DNA of 64,000 nt from Bacteroidales bacterium. Lineage in GTDB: Bacteria; Bacteroidota; Bacteroidia; Bacteroidales; UBA932. Made by a program: the position numbers and the translations under genes. Shown here in pieces: positions 17,545 to 27,584 of the stretch. Every line of letters starts with the position of its first letter. Positions within the stretch are counted from its first letter, which is position 1. The DNA lies in contig SFNZ01000002.1 in the NCBI GenBank assembly GCA_004552615.1, positions 7,164 to 71,163 on the forward strand, given 5' to 3'. The notes beneath the pieces are model-generated. The model was given only the letters and a program-made list of their open reading frames with translations. It was not told the DNA's origin and made no database searches.

Positions 17545-17658
17545 AGCGTCCATTCTTTGTTTACCAAATGCAAAAATAAGCAATATTTCATAAAAATGTC
17601 ACATTTCGGCCGCGGAAAGTAATTTTTTTTAAGCAAAAGGCCTTCTAAAACGTCGAAT

Positions 17659-19977
17659 TTATTTCTTTGCTGCCCCTTTCCTGCGGAACTGCCTCTTCGT
17701 AGGCGACTCGGAACTGATGATTTCCATGCACTTTTCCTCGGTCAAAGTCCCGGCATCCACGTCTTTCGGAATCTTGTAATTCTTCCCGTCCTGCTTTATA
17801 TACGGCCCGTATCTGCCGTTTATCACCTGGATTCCTTTTCCCGAAAACTCGAGCATCACCTCGTTCCCGCCGCCTTTGGCAGCCTCTTTCTCGATCAGGG
17901 CCACGCATTCATCCACAGTCACGGTGAGAGGATCCTTGCCCCTCGGCAGGGACATGTTGCGGTCACCGTACTTGATATACGGCCCGTACTTTCCCTTCGT
18001 CGCTATAATGTCAGCCCCGTTGTACTGCCCTACGGTCCTCGGCAGCAGGAACAGCCTGCATGCATCCTCGAGGGTGATGCTCTCTATCAGCTGTCCCGGA
18101 GCGAGATTGGCATACTGCCGCTTCTCGCCTTCCCCTTTCTGGACATAAGGCCCATACTGGCCGAACCTTGCCACAATCGGCTGCCCGTCCGCAGGGTCGT
18201 TCCCGAGTTCCCGGCTCACGTGGCTGTATTCCTTGTTCCCGAGAACTTCCTCCACTTTCTTGTGGAACGGGGTGTAGAACTCGGATATGAGATTGTTCCA
18301 TGCGAGATCTCCTTCGGCAATCTTGTCGAAATCCTTCTCCACGTTCGCCGTGAAGTCATAGTCCATTATCGGCCCGAAATTCTTCACCAGATAATCGGTG
18401 ACTATCATGCCTATCTCCTGGGGGAGCAGCTTTCCCTTCTCCGCGCCCACTGTCTCTATTTTCTCGCTTTCAGTGATTTTCCCGTCCTTCATCGCCAGAT
18501 ATGGCACCGGAATCTTCTCTCCCTCCTTGTCACCCTTCACTATATATCCGCGTCCGGTCGTGAGAGTCGATATGATCTGGGCGTATGTTGCAGGACGTCC
18601 GATACCGAGTTCCTCGAGCTTCTTGACGAGCGAAGCCTCCGAGTACCTTGACGGCGGGGCGGTGAAACGGCCGCCTGAAGTGAATCCGAGCGGAATCATC
18701 ACGTCTCCTTCATTGAGCGCCGGAAGAATCACTTCCTCGTCGTCCTGCTGGTCGTCCGAACTCTCCATATATACTTTGAGGAATCCGTCGAACAATACCT
18801 GTGCGGCCTGCACCGCGAATTTCTCCTCCCTCCTGTCGTTGGATATCTTCATGTCCGTGCGGAGAATCCTGGCATCCGCCATCTGTGAGGCTATTGTCCT
18901 CTTCCAGATGAGATTGTACAACTTCTGCTCCTGGGCTGTCCCTTCTATGGAAGTGTTGGCGATATATGTAGGCCTTATCGCCTCGTGGGCCTCCTGGGCT
19001 CCCTTGGAATGAGTCCTGTATTGTCTCGTGCGGGAATAGTCCTCCCCGAAATTACCGACGATGTATTTTTTTGCAGCCCCGAGGGCCAATGCCGAAAGAT
19101 TCGTCGAGTCGGTTCTCATATAAGTGATGAGTCCCCGTTCGTAGAGGCTCTGCGCCACCCTCATCGTCACGCTTACAGGAAACTTGAGCTTCCTTGCCGC
19201 TTCCTGCTGGAGAGTGGATGTCGTGAACGGGGCCGCAGGAGTGCGGGTACCCTCTTTCTTGTCTATCGAACTGATGGTGAATTTCGCGTCTGCACAGTCC
19301 TCGAGGAACTTCCTTGCCTCTTCAAGCGTCTTGAACTTCGTGTTCAATGTGGCATTGACCTTAGCCCCTCCGGATCCTTCAGGGGAGAATGTCGCATCCG
19401 TCTTGAAATATGCTTCTTTCTTGAAGTCCATTATCTCCCTTTCCCTGTCCACCACGAGCCTCAGGGCCACGCTCTGCACCCTTCCGGCGGACAGCTTCGG
19501 CTGGATTTTCCTCCACAGGATCGGCGATACCTCGAATCCCACGAGCCTGTCAAGCACCCTTCTGGCCTGCTGGGCGTTCACCATGTTCATGTCAATGCTC
19601 CTCGGGTTCGCCACGGCATGCAGGATGGCATCTTCGGTGATTTCGTGGAATACAATCCTGCGGGTATCCTTGTCTTTCAGTCCGAGAGTCTCGTAAAGAT
19701 GCCAGGAGATGGCTTCTCCCTCCCGGTCTTCATCGGATGCCAGCCAGACCGTGCCGGCCTGCCCCGCCAGTTTCTTCAGCTCCGCGACCACCTTCTTCTT
19801 GTCTGCCGGAATGACGTACTCCGGTGTGAAACCGTGTTCCACATCGACACTTAACTTATTGTCCTGTAAATCTCTTATATGTCCGAAACTTGACTTTACA
19901 ACATAGTCCTTTCCCAGGAATTGCTGTATTTTCCCGGCCTTTGCCGGGGACTCAACTATCACAAGATTCCCCTCCAT
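17659..19977 (-). CDS. topA: DNA topoisomerase I
   Basis: A 772-residue type IA topoisomerase that relaxes negative supercoils behind polymerases. The Toprim domain has IVESPAKAGKI with Glu9 and the acidic DEDREGE (82-88); the active-site tyrosine is Tyr286 in LITYMRTDS. Instead of classical C4 zinc fingers, the C-terminus carries three similar GxYGPYxK segments (near 610, 670 and 730), the repeat type found in many Bacteroidetes topA genes. A poly-basic end (KRQFRRKGAAKK) closes it. Single-gene transcript, divergent from the PBP1A gene. Confidence 0.96.
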   Translation of the reverse strand: MEGNLVIVESPAKAGKIQQFLGKDYVVKSSFGHIRDLQDNKLSVDVEHGFTPEYVIPADKKKVVAELKKLAGQAGTVWLASDEDREGEAISWHLYETLGLKDKDTRRIVFHEITEDAILHAVANPRSIDMNMVNAQQARRVLDRLVGFEVSPILWRKIQPKLSAGRVQSVALRLVVDREREIMDFKKEAYFKTDATFSPEGSGGAKVNATLNTKFKTLEEARKFLEDCADAKFTISSIDKKEGTRTPAAPFTTSTLQQEAARKLKFPVSVTMRVAQSLYERGLITYMRTDSTNLSALALGAAKKYIVGNFGEDYSRTRQYRTHSKGAQEAHEAIRPTYIANTSIEGTAQEQKLYNLIWKRTIASQMADARILRTDMKISNDRREEKFAVQAAQVLFDGFLKVYMESSDDQQDDEEVILPALNEGDVMIPLGFTSGGRFTAPPSRYSEASLVKKLEELGIGRPATYAQIISTLTTGRGYIVKGDKEGEKIPVPYLAMKDGKITESEKIETVGAEKGKLLPQEIGMIVTDYLVKNFGPIMDYDFTANVEKDFDKIAEGDLAWNNLISEFYTPFHKKVEEVLGNKEYSHVSRELGNDPADGQPIVARFGQYGPYVQKGEGEKRQYANLAPGQLIESITLEDACRLFLLPRTVGQYNGADIIATKGKYGPYIKYGDRNMSLPRGKDPLTVTVDECVALIEKEAAKGGGNEVMLEFSGKGIQVINGRYGPYIKQDGKNYKIPKDVDAGTLTEEKCMEIISSESPTKRQFRRKGAAKK

Positions 19978-20046
19978 GATTCTCGAAATTTCTTAATTTG
20001 AATGCAAAGTAAAATACAAATCGGGTTAATTTCCAAATTTTCTATG

Positions 20047-20054
20047 TATTTTTG
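20047..20054 (+). promoter_or_regulatory. -7 box for PBP1A operon
   Basis: TATTTTTG matches the Bacteroidetes -7 consensus and ends 19 nt before the ATG at 20074. It falls inside an upstream extension of the frame (from 20002), which argues for the shorter protein. Confidence 0.5.
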
Positions 20055-20073
20055 TCCTTCCAAAAGAATATAT

Positions 20074-22425
20074 ATGACAGCTGACACGAAGAAAAAAATA
20101 ATCAAATGGTTCTGGATACTTATTTCCATTCCCGTAGCGATGTTCATCGTGATGCTCCTTCTCGTATGGGCATTCGCCGACATCCCGTCGTTCGAGGAAC
20201 TTGAGAATCCTGACAGCAAGCTTGCCACCGAGGTCATAGCCGACGACGGCCAGGTCCTCACCACATTCCACATAGAGAACCGTTCCCACGTCACCTATGA
20301 CGAACTGTCCCCGTATCTCGTGCAGGCAGCCGTGGCTACCGAGGACAAGCGCTTCTACAGCCATTCGGGAATCGATTTCCAGAGCCTCGGACGAGTGTTC
20401 GTGAAGACCCTACTTCTCAGCGACTCGAGCCAGGGAGGCGGAAGTACCATCACGCAGCAGCTTGCCAAGACCCTGTATCCGAGGGCGGACGTCACCAGCC
20501 GCATACCGGGCGGCTCCAAGGTCAAGCTCGTCTGGATCAAGCTGAAGGAATGGATAACGGCAGTCAAGCTCGAAAGGGACTATACCAAGGAAGAGATTCT
20601 GGACATGTATCTCAATGCCGTATTCTTCGGCAGCAGCGCATACGGAGTCAGGGCGGCCTCCCAGACATTCTTCGCCAAGGAACCGTCGGAACTGACCGTA
20701 GAGGAGAGCGCCACTCTCGTGGGAATGGTGAACAAGCCTACCAGATACAATCCTGCCCTCCACCCGGACAAGGCCCTCGTCAGGAGGAATTTCGTCATAA
20801 GCCAGATGGAGAAGGCCGGATATCTCACCAAGGCCCAGCGTGACTCCATCCAGCAGGTTCCTATAACATTGTCCTACCAGGTACAGGACCACAATGCCGG
20901 ACTCGCCCCTTATTTCAGGGACATGCTCAGGCGCGTCATGAGCGCGGAGAAGCCGGTCCGTTCGAAATATACATACAGGGAGGATTATTCCGCCGACTCC
21001 ACATTGTGGGAGGACGACCCGCTCTATGGCTGGCTGAACAAGAACCGCAAGCCGGACGGGACCCAGTACAATCTCGACAAGGATGGACTCCGTATCTATA
21101 CCACCCTGAATTCCAAGATGCAGAGATATGCCGAGGAAGCCGTGGCGGAACATCTCGGCAAGGACCTGCAGAAGAGTTTTGCGAGGGATCTCAAATACAA
21201 GACCAACAAGCCTTTCTCCAATGACGTGGACAAGGAGACCCGTGACCGCGTAATGAAGCAGGCCCGCCGGTGGAGTGACCGCTACCGCATGATGAAGAAG
21301 GAAGGCGTCAGCGAGTCCGAAATCATGAAGAGTTTCAGTGTGCCGGTCCAGATGAGGGTCTTCGCCTGGAACAAGAAGGGATATGTGGACACGACCCTCA
21401 CCCCGGACGATTCCATTAAATATTACAAGTCCATCCTCAGGGCCGGATTCATGGCCGTGGAGCCTGTGACCGGTCATGTGAAGGCTTATGTCGGCGGCCC
21501 GAACTACCGCTATTTCAAATATGACAATGTCCGCCAGGGCAAGCGTCAGGTGGGTTCCACCGTGAAGCCTTTCCTCTACACTCTCGCGATGCAGTCGGGC
21601 ATGACTCCGTGCACAAAGGTCGTCAACGTGCCACAGACTTTCATAGTGGGGGAGGACGAATGGACTCCGAGAAGTACCGACAAGGACATCTGGATCGGCC
21701 AGACAGTGACATTGAAATGGGGTCTCACCCACAGCTCGAACAATATTTCAGCTTATCTGATGAAGCAGCTCGGGCCGGAGCCTATGGCCAACATGATGCG
21801 GACGATGGGCATCCAGAGCCATATAGATGCCGTTCCGTCCCTGTGCGTGGGCCCTGCGGATCTCTCATTGTATGAGATGGTTGCGGCCTACAATACCTTC
21901 CCGTCGAAGGGCGTGTACATCACCCCTCAGTTCGTCACGAGGATAGAGGACAACCAGGGCAATGTCCTCGGTGAGTTCACCAATCGCAAGAGGGAGGCCA
22001 TCAGCGAGCAGACCGCATATCTGATGGTCAACCTGATGGAAGGTGTCATCAACAACGGAACCGGTTCGCGCCTGCGTGCGAAATACGGGCTGAAAGGGCA
22101 GATTGCCGGCAAGACAGGAACTACCAATGACAATGCGGACGGATGGTTCATCGGCTACACCCCGTCCCTCACGGCCGGAATCTGGGTCGGCGCCGAGGAC
22201 AGGCAGGTTCATTTCCAGTCCCTTGCATTGGGTAGCGGTTCCAATATGGCACTTCCGATATGGGGTATTTTCATGAAGAAGGTGCTGGCTGACGGGAGTC
22301 TCGGCATATCCGAATCCGACCGGTTCATGGCTCCTGCCGGGATGGAGATTGACCTGAGTTGCAGCGGAGGGGACGAGGACACCAATACCTCTTCCCGCAG
22401 CGAAGCAGACTATTATTTTGATTGA
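20074..22425 (+). CDS. Class A penicillin-binding protein (PBP1A type)
   Basis: A bifunctional peptidoglycan synthase of 783 residues. After a cytoplasmic tail and a transmembrane helix (about 8-32) comes a GT51 glycosyltransferase domain with EDKRFYSHSGID and GGSTITQQLAK, then the transpeptidase domain with GSTVKPFL (nucleophile Ser), SSNN and GKTGTTND. The start at 20074 (MTADTKKK) is preferred over an ATG 24 codons upstream because of the promoter box between them. It is followed 15 nt later by ddl, a functional match: Ddl supplies the D-Ala-D-Ala that this enzyme uses. Confidence 0.94.
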   Translation: MTADTKKKIIKWFWILISIPVAMFIVMLLLVWAFADIPSFEELENPDSKLATEVIADDGQVLTTFHIENRSHVTYDELSPYLVQAAVATEDKRFYSHSGIDFQSLGRVFVKTLLLSDSSQGGGSTITQQLAKTLYPRADVTSRIPGGSKVKLVWIKLKEWITAVKLERDYTKEEILDMYLNAVFFGSSAYGVRAASQTFFAKEPSELTVEESATLVGMVNKPTRYNPALHPDKALVRRNFVISQMEKAGYLTKAQRDSIQQVPITLSYQVQDHNAGLAPYFRDMLRRVMSAEKPVRSKYTYREDYSADSTLWEDDPLYGWLNKNRKPDGTQYNLDKDGLRIYTTLNSKMQRYAEEAVAEHLGKDLQKSFARDLKYKTNKPFSNDVDKETRDRVMKQARRWSDRYRMMKKEGVSESEIMKSFSVPVQMRVFAWNKKGYVDTTLTPDDSIKYYKSILRAGFMAVEPVTGHVKAYVGGPNYRYFKYDNVRQGKRQVGSTVKPFLYTLAMQSGMTPCTKVVNVPQTFIVGEDEWTPRSTDKDIWIGQTVTLKWGLTHSSNNISAYLMKQLGPEPMANMMRTMGIQSHIDAVPSLCVGPADLSLYEMVAAYNTFPSKGVYITPQFVTRIEDNQGNVLGEFTNRKREAISEQTAYLMVNLMEGVINNGTGSRLRAKYGLKGQIAGKTGTTNDNADGWFIGYTPSLTAGIWVGAEDRQVHFQSLALGSGSNMALPIWGIFMKKVLADGSLGISESDRFMAPAGMEIDLSCSGGDEDTNTSSRSEADYYFD

Positions 22426-22440
22426 TAACTTATATCTATC

Positions 22441-23448
22441 ATGGGAAAGATTGAGACTGTTGCCGTGATTTACGGCAGCGATTCTTCTGAATGGGAGGTC
22501 GCCTGCAGGAGCGGGGAATATACCGCATCCCGTATCGATGACAGGGAATTCAATGTGTATGAGATATTCGCACGTTTCGGGAAATGGAACCTCGTGGCAT
22601 TCCGCAGGAAGGATTCGATGAGAGTGACGTTCCCGGAGGAAGCCCGTCCTGAAGTGGACAAGAATGATTTCTCCGTGACCGTATATGGTGAAAAGGTGAA
22701 ATTCGACTATGCCTACATAATGCAGCACGGCGCCCCTGGAGAGAACGGCCTGCTGCAGGGTTATTTCGAGATGCTCGGGATTCCGCACAGCGGCTGCAGT
22801 GCATTCGTGTCGGCAGTTGCATTCGACAAATATTCCTGCAAGAGCTATCTCCGCGGGGTGGATTATGTCAAGTTTGCCCCGGACGCGTTCATCCGCAAGG
22901 GAATGGATGTGGAGGAGTTCTCCCTCAGGACTGCGGAGCGGCTCGGATTCCCTCTGTTCGTAAAACCGACCGACGGAGGAAGCAGTTTCGGGATCACCAA
23001 GGTGAAAGATGCTGCAGGACTGCCGTCCGCAATCAATTTCGCCTTCTCTGAAGGCCCTGCCGTGATAGTCGAGAAAGGAATTGAAGGAAAGGAACTTACC
23101 TGTGCCGCCTATCGGGACGGAGACGAGGTGAAGGCTCTTCCGATCATCCAGATAGTCACCGAGAACGAGTATTTCGACTACGATGCCAAATACAACGGCC
23201 ACAGCCGCGAGCTCTGCCCGGCACCGGTTCCTGAAGAACTGTCATCGGAAATCCAGGACATCACCTGCCGCCTGTATGCGCATCTCGGCTGCTCTGGAGT
23301 CGTAAGGATGGACTACATAGCGGCTGAGGACGGGATTTATTTTCTGGAAGTCAATACGATACCTGGCATGACCAGCGCATCGCTCGTGCCCAAGATGGTC
23401 CGTGCCGCCGGGCTGGACATGACAGCTTTCCTGACCAAACTCATATAA
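22441..23448 (+). CDS. ddl: D-alanine--D-alanine ligase
   Basis: An ATP-grasp ligase (335 residues) that makes the dipeptide end of peptidoglycan precursors. Motifs visible: HGAPGENGLLQGYFE (about 97-111), the KPTDGGSSFGI loop (near 179-189), and the Mg-binding LEVNTIPGMT (near 304-313). Length fits the family. It follows the PBP1A gene by 15 nt and its TAA overlaps the next ATG by one base (TAATG at 23446-23450), so ddl and prmC are translationally coupled. Confidence 0.94.
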   Translation: MGKIETVAVIYGSDSSEWEVACRSGEYTASRIDDREFNVYEIFARFGKWNLVAFRRKDSMRVTFPEEARPEVDKNDFSVTVYGEKVKFDYAYIMQHGAPGENGLLQGYFEMLGIPHSGCSAFVSAVAFDKYSCKSYLRGVDYVKFAPDAFIRKGMDVEEFSLRTAERLGFPLFVKPTDGGSSFGITKVKDAAGLPSAINFAFSEGPAVIVEKGIEGKELTCAAYRDGDEVKALPIIQIVTENEYFDYDAKYNGHSRELCPAPVPEELSSEIQDITCRLYAHLGCSGVVRMDYIAAEDGIYFLEVNTIPGMTSASLVPKMVRAAGLDMTAFLTKLI

Positions 23449-24350
23449 TGCTGCTGGCCGGTTTTGTCAATCAGGGCACGGCTGCCCTTGAACATCTGTA
23501 TCCTGCCAGGGAGGCGAGGAACATTATCCTCATGCTCTGTGAGGATATGCTCGGCACGAAGAGCTATACCCATATCGTGGAACCTCAATACGAGATTCCT
23601 TCCGATATGGAGGGGGCTCTGGAAGAAGCCCTGGGGAGGCTCGAGAAAGGCGAACCAGTCCAGTACGTGACGGGCAAAGCCGCGTTTTCAGGCTATCAGT
23701 TCCATGTCTGCCCGGACGTGCTGATCCCGCGCCCGGAGACCGAACTGCTCTGCCGTGAAGCTGTCAAGGCTGCATCGAGAATTAGCCGGATGAGGATTCC
23801 TTACGGGAAAAACGCGTTGCCGGTCAGGGTCCTGGATCTCTGTACGGGGTCAGGATGCATTGCCTGGACGGTTGCTCTCTCCGTGCCCGGTACCCGTGTG
23901 ACGGGAGTTGATATATCGGACGGGGCTCTTGCTGTGGCCTCAGGCCAGGATTTCGATGCTGAACTCAAGGCGACGGGGGCTCTCAGGCCTGAATTCGTGA
24001 AGGCCGACGTTCTCGTAGGCGGGCCGGACTTCCCATACGGCGAGTTCGACATCATTCTCAGCAATCCGCCTTACATAATGGAGTCCGAGAAGCCTCAAAT
24101 GCGTGTCAATGTACTCGATTATGAGCCATCACTTGCTCTTTTCGTGCCGGATGATGATCCCCTGCTGTTCTACAGGGCGATAGCCGGATGGAGCGTGTCC
24201 CATCTTGCTACTGAAGGAGTTGGAATGACGGAGGTCAACGAAACTCTCGCAAGCGAGACCGGGGAGATTTTCAGGGAAGCCGGCTACGGACATGTGGAAA
24301 TAGTGAAGGACTTCAATGACAGGAACCGTTTCGTCACATATCACAAATAG
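23448..24350 (+). CDS. prmC: Release factor glutamine methyltransferase PrmC
   Basis: PrmC methylates the Gln of the GGQ motif in RF1 and RF2. The 300-residue protein has an N-terminal helical RF-binding domain (about 1-85), then a Rossmann SAM-binding domain with LDLCTGSGC (129-137) and the substrate-binding NPPY (206-209). Preceding IPRPETEL is also typical. It overlaps the ddl stop by one base and ends before a strong hairpin terminator (24416-24446). The PBP1A-ddl-prmC grouping looks like one transcript. Confidence 0.94.
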   Translation: MLLAGFVNQGTAALEHLYPAREARNIILMLCEDMLGTKSYTHIVEPQYEIPSDMEGALEEALGRLEKGEPVQYVTGKAAFSGYQFHVCPDVLIPRPETELLCREAVKAASRISRMRIPYGKNALPVRVLDLCTGSGCIAWTVALSVPGTRVTGVDISDGALAVASGQDFDAELKATGALRPEFVKADVLVGGPDFPYGEFDIILSNPPYIMESEKPQMRVNVLDYEPSLALFVPDDDPLLFYRAIAGWSVSHLATEGVGMTEVNETLASETGEIFREAGYGHVEIVKDFNDRNRFVTYHK

Positions 24351-24415
24351 AATTCCAACAGGGCGATAATGCTGGAAAATATGCCTTGCAGGCTCTGGAA
24401 ATGCGATTTTGAAAG

Positions 24416-24446
24416 ATATCCGTGTTCATTTTCCGAACACGGATAT
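24416..24446 (+). terminator. Intrinsic terminator after prmC
   Basis: A perfect 12-bp stem (ATATCCGTGTTC at 24416-24427 with GAACACGGATAT at 24435-24446), 7-nt loop, followed by TTTTG. This is one of the strongest intrinsic terminators in the window and closes the PBP1A-ddl-prmC transcript. Confidence 0.85.
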
Positions 24447-24490
24447 TTTTGTGTCAATTTGCACCATGTTGGATTATAAACGATATGCTT

Positions 24491-25651
24491 ATGAAACTGT
24501 TGAAATTCTTGTTGCCGGCTCTCCCGGCTCTTGTGTGCGGATGTGAGTATGTTGACCATTCCGGAGAGGAAGTCCCCGAAACAGTGAAAATTTCAGTGGA
24601 CAGTGTCGCGAGACTCCTGTCTGCATTGCCCATCGGAACTGAGCAGGTAGGGGAGGTGCATGACGCCGTATCCTCATCTTCGGCCAACGGCTATGACGAG
24701 GAATATACGATGAAAGACCTGTTCACTGCTCCGGGGGCAGGTGTCGGGGACGGGGCCACCAGGACCGGGTCTTCATACCGCACACCTCTGAGGGACCTCA
24801 TACGTGACCATCTCGCCTCGTCCCTGCCCGTGACCAAGGCGGAAGGAGAAGTGGAGGAATATGTCAGGCTCCTTGAGGATTCCGGCCTCCAGATTTACTG
24901 GCCTTATTCGGAAGAATGGGACGGCAATACCCTGCCTGTGATTACTTTCGATCCCTCGAACGGGGCTGAGGTCAATGTGGGCTATCGTCTGAGAGAAGAC
25001 GGCTCGCCCGGAATCGAGGAAGTGGTCGTGGACGAGGAGATGGCGATGGACACACCTGTATGGGTCGTGAACAGGAATGATGACAGCGACTATACCCCGG
25101 TGGAAATGCTCCGTCGGCAGGATCCGGAATGGGACGGAGGAGGCTCGGTCATCGTCAAGCCTTCATCTTATACAGGTGACGTTAGAACTTTGGTTCTCAA
25201 GGACATCACCATGAGGCGTAATTTCGACCCGTGGTTCGCCGGGGCATCGGAATTTTTCGTCAAATGCGGCCGTGTCGAGGATTTCACCGCCAGCACCGAG
25301 GCGGAACTCAAGCTCTATTCCCCGCAGGTTTCAGATTTCATGATAGTAGTAAGGAGAAATCAGCTGAACAAGAAAATTCCGTTCAATGTGGTTCTGGTAT
25401 CGCAATGGACTGAACTGATGGAAAGCATAGCCTTCATGATAGTGGAGGATGACGGAGGAACCAGGACCGAATGGAAATGCTCGGCAGTGGTCAAGTACAA
25501 TTCCAAAAGTTACGGATTCGAGGTCTCCCTGCCATTCAATACGAGGGATGACATAGTCTGGAGAGGCCAGCTCACAGGGAAATACCTCGAGAAATATGAC
25601 GGGATGACTTCCCGTTTCGGAGATGTGGAACTCACGTTCCAGTTCCAGTGA
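24491..25651 (+). CDS. Hypothetical lipoprotein
   Basis: A 386-residue protein of unknown function, read from ATG 24491 (an ATG two codons earlier at 24485 is equally possible). The signal peptide ends in a lipobox (LVCGC), so it is probably an outer-membrane or surface lipoprotein. The mature N-terminus is Ser/Thr/Gly-rich; the C-terminal half (from about 205) has alternating hydrophobic beta segments that look like one compact domain. I see no catalytic motif or recognisable family. Its 3' end converges with the U32 gene across 19 nt. Confidence 0.7.
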   Translation: MKLLKFLLPALPALVCGCEYVDHSGEEVPETVKISVDSVARLLSALPIGTEQVGEVHDAVSSSSANGYDEEYTMKDLFTAPGAGVGDGATRTGSSYRTPLRDLIRDHLASSLPVTKAEGEVEEYVRLLEDSGLQIYWPYSEEWDGNTLPVITFDPSNGAEVNVGYRLREDGSPGIEEVVVDEEMAMDTPVWVVNRNDDSDYTPVEMLRRQDPEWDGGGSVIVKPSSYTGDVRTLVLKDITMRRNFDPWFAGASEFFVKCGRVEDFTASTEAELKLYSPQVSDFMIVVRRNQLNKKIPFNVVLVSQWTELMESIAFMIVEDDGGTRTEWKCSAVVKYNSKSYGFEVSLPFNTRDDIVWRGQLTGKYLEKYDGMTSRFGDVELTFQFQ

Positions 25652-25670
25652 CCGGCTACAGGGCCTTGCG

Positions 25671-27572
25671 TCATCCTTCGGTGACGGTCATTTCGCAGCG
25701 CGCGCAGTCGAAATGCAGGGCGAACCGCCTGCCGTTGTTCATGAGGAAGAGAGGGCCCGATATTCCTCCATCCCGTCCGCGCAGGCACATTCCGAGTTCG
25801 TACCTGATGCAATATTTCGTCCGCATCAGTTCTGCCCCTGAAAGATGTGAAATCTCGTATGCGTCATCCGTCCTGGATGCGCCGAGACTATCGTAGATTC
25901 CACGGGACAGGCGGTTCGAAATGTTGAAACGGTAATCTGCCTGCCTTCCTGCCATTCCGGCCGTGCCCCGGCCCGTCCTCTCCTCAAGACATGAATTGGC
26001 AATGGGTATGGCGATGCACGGAATCTCGTCGAGCATTCCGGCCAATGTCCTGCGGATTCCGTTTATGAATGAAGGGCTGACGAAAGGCAGGGTGTCCGGG
26101 ACATGATTGATTCCGGCCAGGGAGAACGCATATACTCCGGTAGTCTTTTCCATCTGTGAGTGGAAAGTCTCCAGCATTCTTCCGGGGTTGGATGCCATCT
26201 CGCTGCCACAGAGGAATTTATATGATATCTCTCTTCCGTCCTGCGAAGTGGCAGAGCAGTCGATGGTGAACTCTCCGTCCCCTCCGCGTGATATGGACAT
26301 GACCACGGTCACCTGAATCAGCCTGATACATTTCCGGGTCTCGAGGGACTTTTCGAATTCCGTGCTGATGTTGCGGTATATTGTCATTCCCGGCATTATT
26401 CCGCTGACAGGTCGGCACCGGATTACATTGCCGCTGCACACGTCACCCCTGAACCCGGTTATGGACGAGTCCTTCCCGACGAAAGCGAATCCGTCCCCGT
26501 TTCGTAGAGGGGATGCCGTTCCTGCAGCATTAAGGCGGACTGCAATTTCCAGCATGTCTTTTCCGGACATTCTGGCGGAAATTACCGTTCCCACGGCCTC
26601 TCCCATCCCTTTCGGGGTGTCCATGCTTGCCCACCTGCCTCTTTTCCCGTCGATGAACAGTTCTGTATATCCTCTGTTGAACGTCTTGTTGAGGTCCGGT
26701 GTGAATCCGCCCCTGACCTTCCCGAAGGATGCTCTCCGGTACGATTCCGGATGGGCTTCCACCAATGCATCAAGCGCCCGGGAATAGGCACTCACTACAT
26801 TGCGGACATAAGAAATGTTCTTGAGACGGCCCTCTATTTTGAACGACGTTACGCCAGCTCCTGCCAGGTCGCCGATGCGTTTCAGGAGATTGTAGTCCTT
26901 CAGGGACAGCAGGGCCTTGTTCCGGACCAGGACTTTTCCGTTCCCGTCCACGAGGTCATACAGGGACCTGCAGGCCTGGACACATTCGCCCCGGTTCGCG
27001 CTCCTGCCAGCAACCGCCTCCGACATATAGCATTGTCCGCTGTAGCACACGCACAGGGCCCCGTGGACGAAGAATTCTATTTCCGTGCCGGCAGCCTCGC
27101 TGATCCTCCGGACGGTCTCAAGCGGCAGTTCCCTCTCCAGGACGAGTCTCGAGAATCCCAAGTCCCTGTACATCAGCGCAGTTTCTACGTCGCGGATAGC
27201 ACATTGCGTGGATGCGTGGAGAGGTATTTCCAGTTCCGGACATCCTTCTTCGGACTCGCCCCGGGCCAGCTCAAGCAATGCCGTGTCCTGCACGATGATT
27301 GCGTCTGCCCCGGCATCCTGCACCTGAAGCATGAGCTTTCGGACATCCTCCAGCTCGTTATCGTACACTATGGTGTTTATCGTGATGAATACACGTACAC
27401 CGAACCTGTGGGCGTACCCGCACAATACCCTGATATCCTCGACACTATTGCCTGCAGCCTGCCTTGCCCCGAACGACGGACCTGCAATATATACGGCATC
27501 GGCACCGCAGTCAATTGCTGCAATGCCGATGTCTATGTTTTTTGCCGGAGCAAGAAGTTCAAGCGATCTCAT
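25671..27572 (-). CDS. U32 family protein (tRNA/rRNA hydroxylation type)
   Basis: A 633-residue member of the U32 'peptidase' family. Although named peptidases, several members (TrhP, RlhA) are now known to take part in prephenate-dependent hydroxylation of tRNA or 23S rRNA. Visible signatures: ELLAPAKN near the start, GADAVYIAG, HASTQCAI, FVHGALCVCYSGQC with the Cys cluster continuing to CVQACR (about 177-205), and a middle domain with KTFNRGYTE. Length matches the long Bacteroidetes form. It follows the TPR gene by 12 nt and is probably co-transcribed with it. Whether it modifies tRNA, rRNA or both cannot be said. Confidence 0.85.
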   Translation of the reverse strand: MRSLELLAPAKNIDIGIAAIDCGADAVYIAGPSFGARQAAGNSVEDIRVLCGYAHRFGVRVFITINTIVYDNELEDVRKLMLQVQDAGADAIIVQDTALLELARGESEEGCPELEIPLHASTQCAIRDVETALMYRDLGFSRLVLERELPLETVRRISEAAGTEIEFFVHGALCVCYSGQCYMSEAVAGRSANRGECVQACRSLYDLVDGNGKVLVRNKALLSLKDYNLLKRIGDLAGAGVTSFKIEGRLKNISYVRNVVSAYSRALDALVEAHPESYRRASFGKVRGGFTPDLNKTFNRGYTELFIDGKRGRWASMDTPKGMGEAVGTVISARMSGKDMLEIAVRLNAAGTASPLRNGDGFAFVGKDSSITGFRGDVCSGNVIRCRPVSGIMPGMTIYRNISTEFEKSLETRKCIRLIQVTVVMSISRGGDGEFTIDCSATSQDGREISYKFLCGSEMASNPGRMLETFHSQMEKTTGVYAFSLAGINHVPDTLPFVSPSFINGIRRTLAGMLDEIPCIAIPIANSCLEERTGRGTAGMAGRQADYRFNISNRLSRGIYDSLGASRTDDAYEISHLSGAELMRTKYCIRYELGMCLRGRDGGISGPLFLMNNGRRFALHFDCARCEMTVTEG

Positions 27573-27584
27573 CCGGCAGGTTCA

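Noticed and set aside
20410..23202. Two minus-strand frames of more than 430 codons opposite PBP1A and ddl
   Set aside because: Antisense to genes with complete catalytic motifs; the long open frames follow from GC-rich third positions.
24444..24451. TATTTTTG as promoter of the lipoprotein gene
   Set aside because: It overlaps the right arm and T-run of the prmC terminator and has no -33 element; the match may be incidental, so it was not listed as a promoter.
25671..27572. U32 gene as a secreted collagenase-type protease
   Set aside because: There is no signal peptide, and the Cys pattern fits RNA-hydroxylation members of U32 better than a protease.
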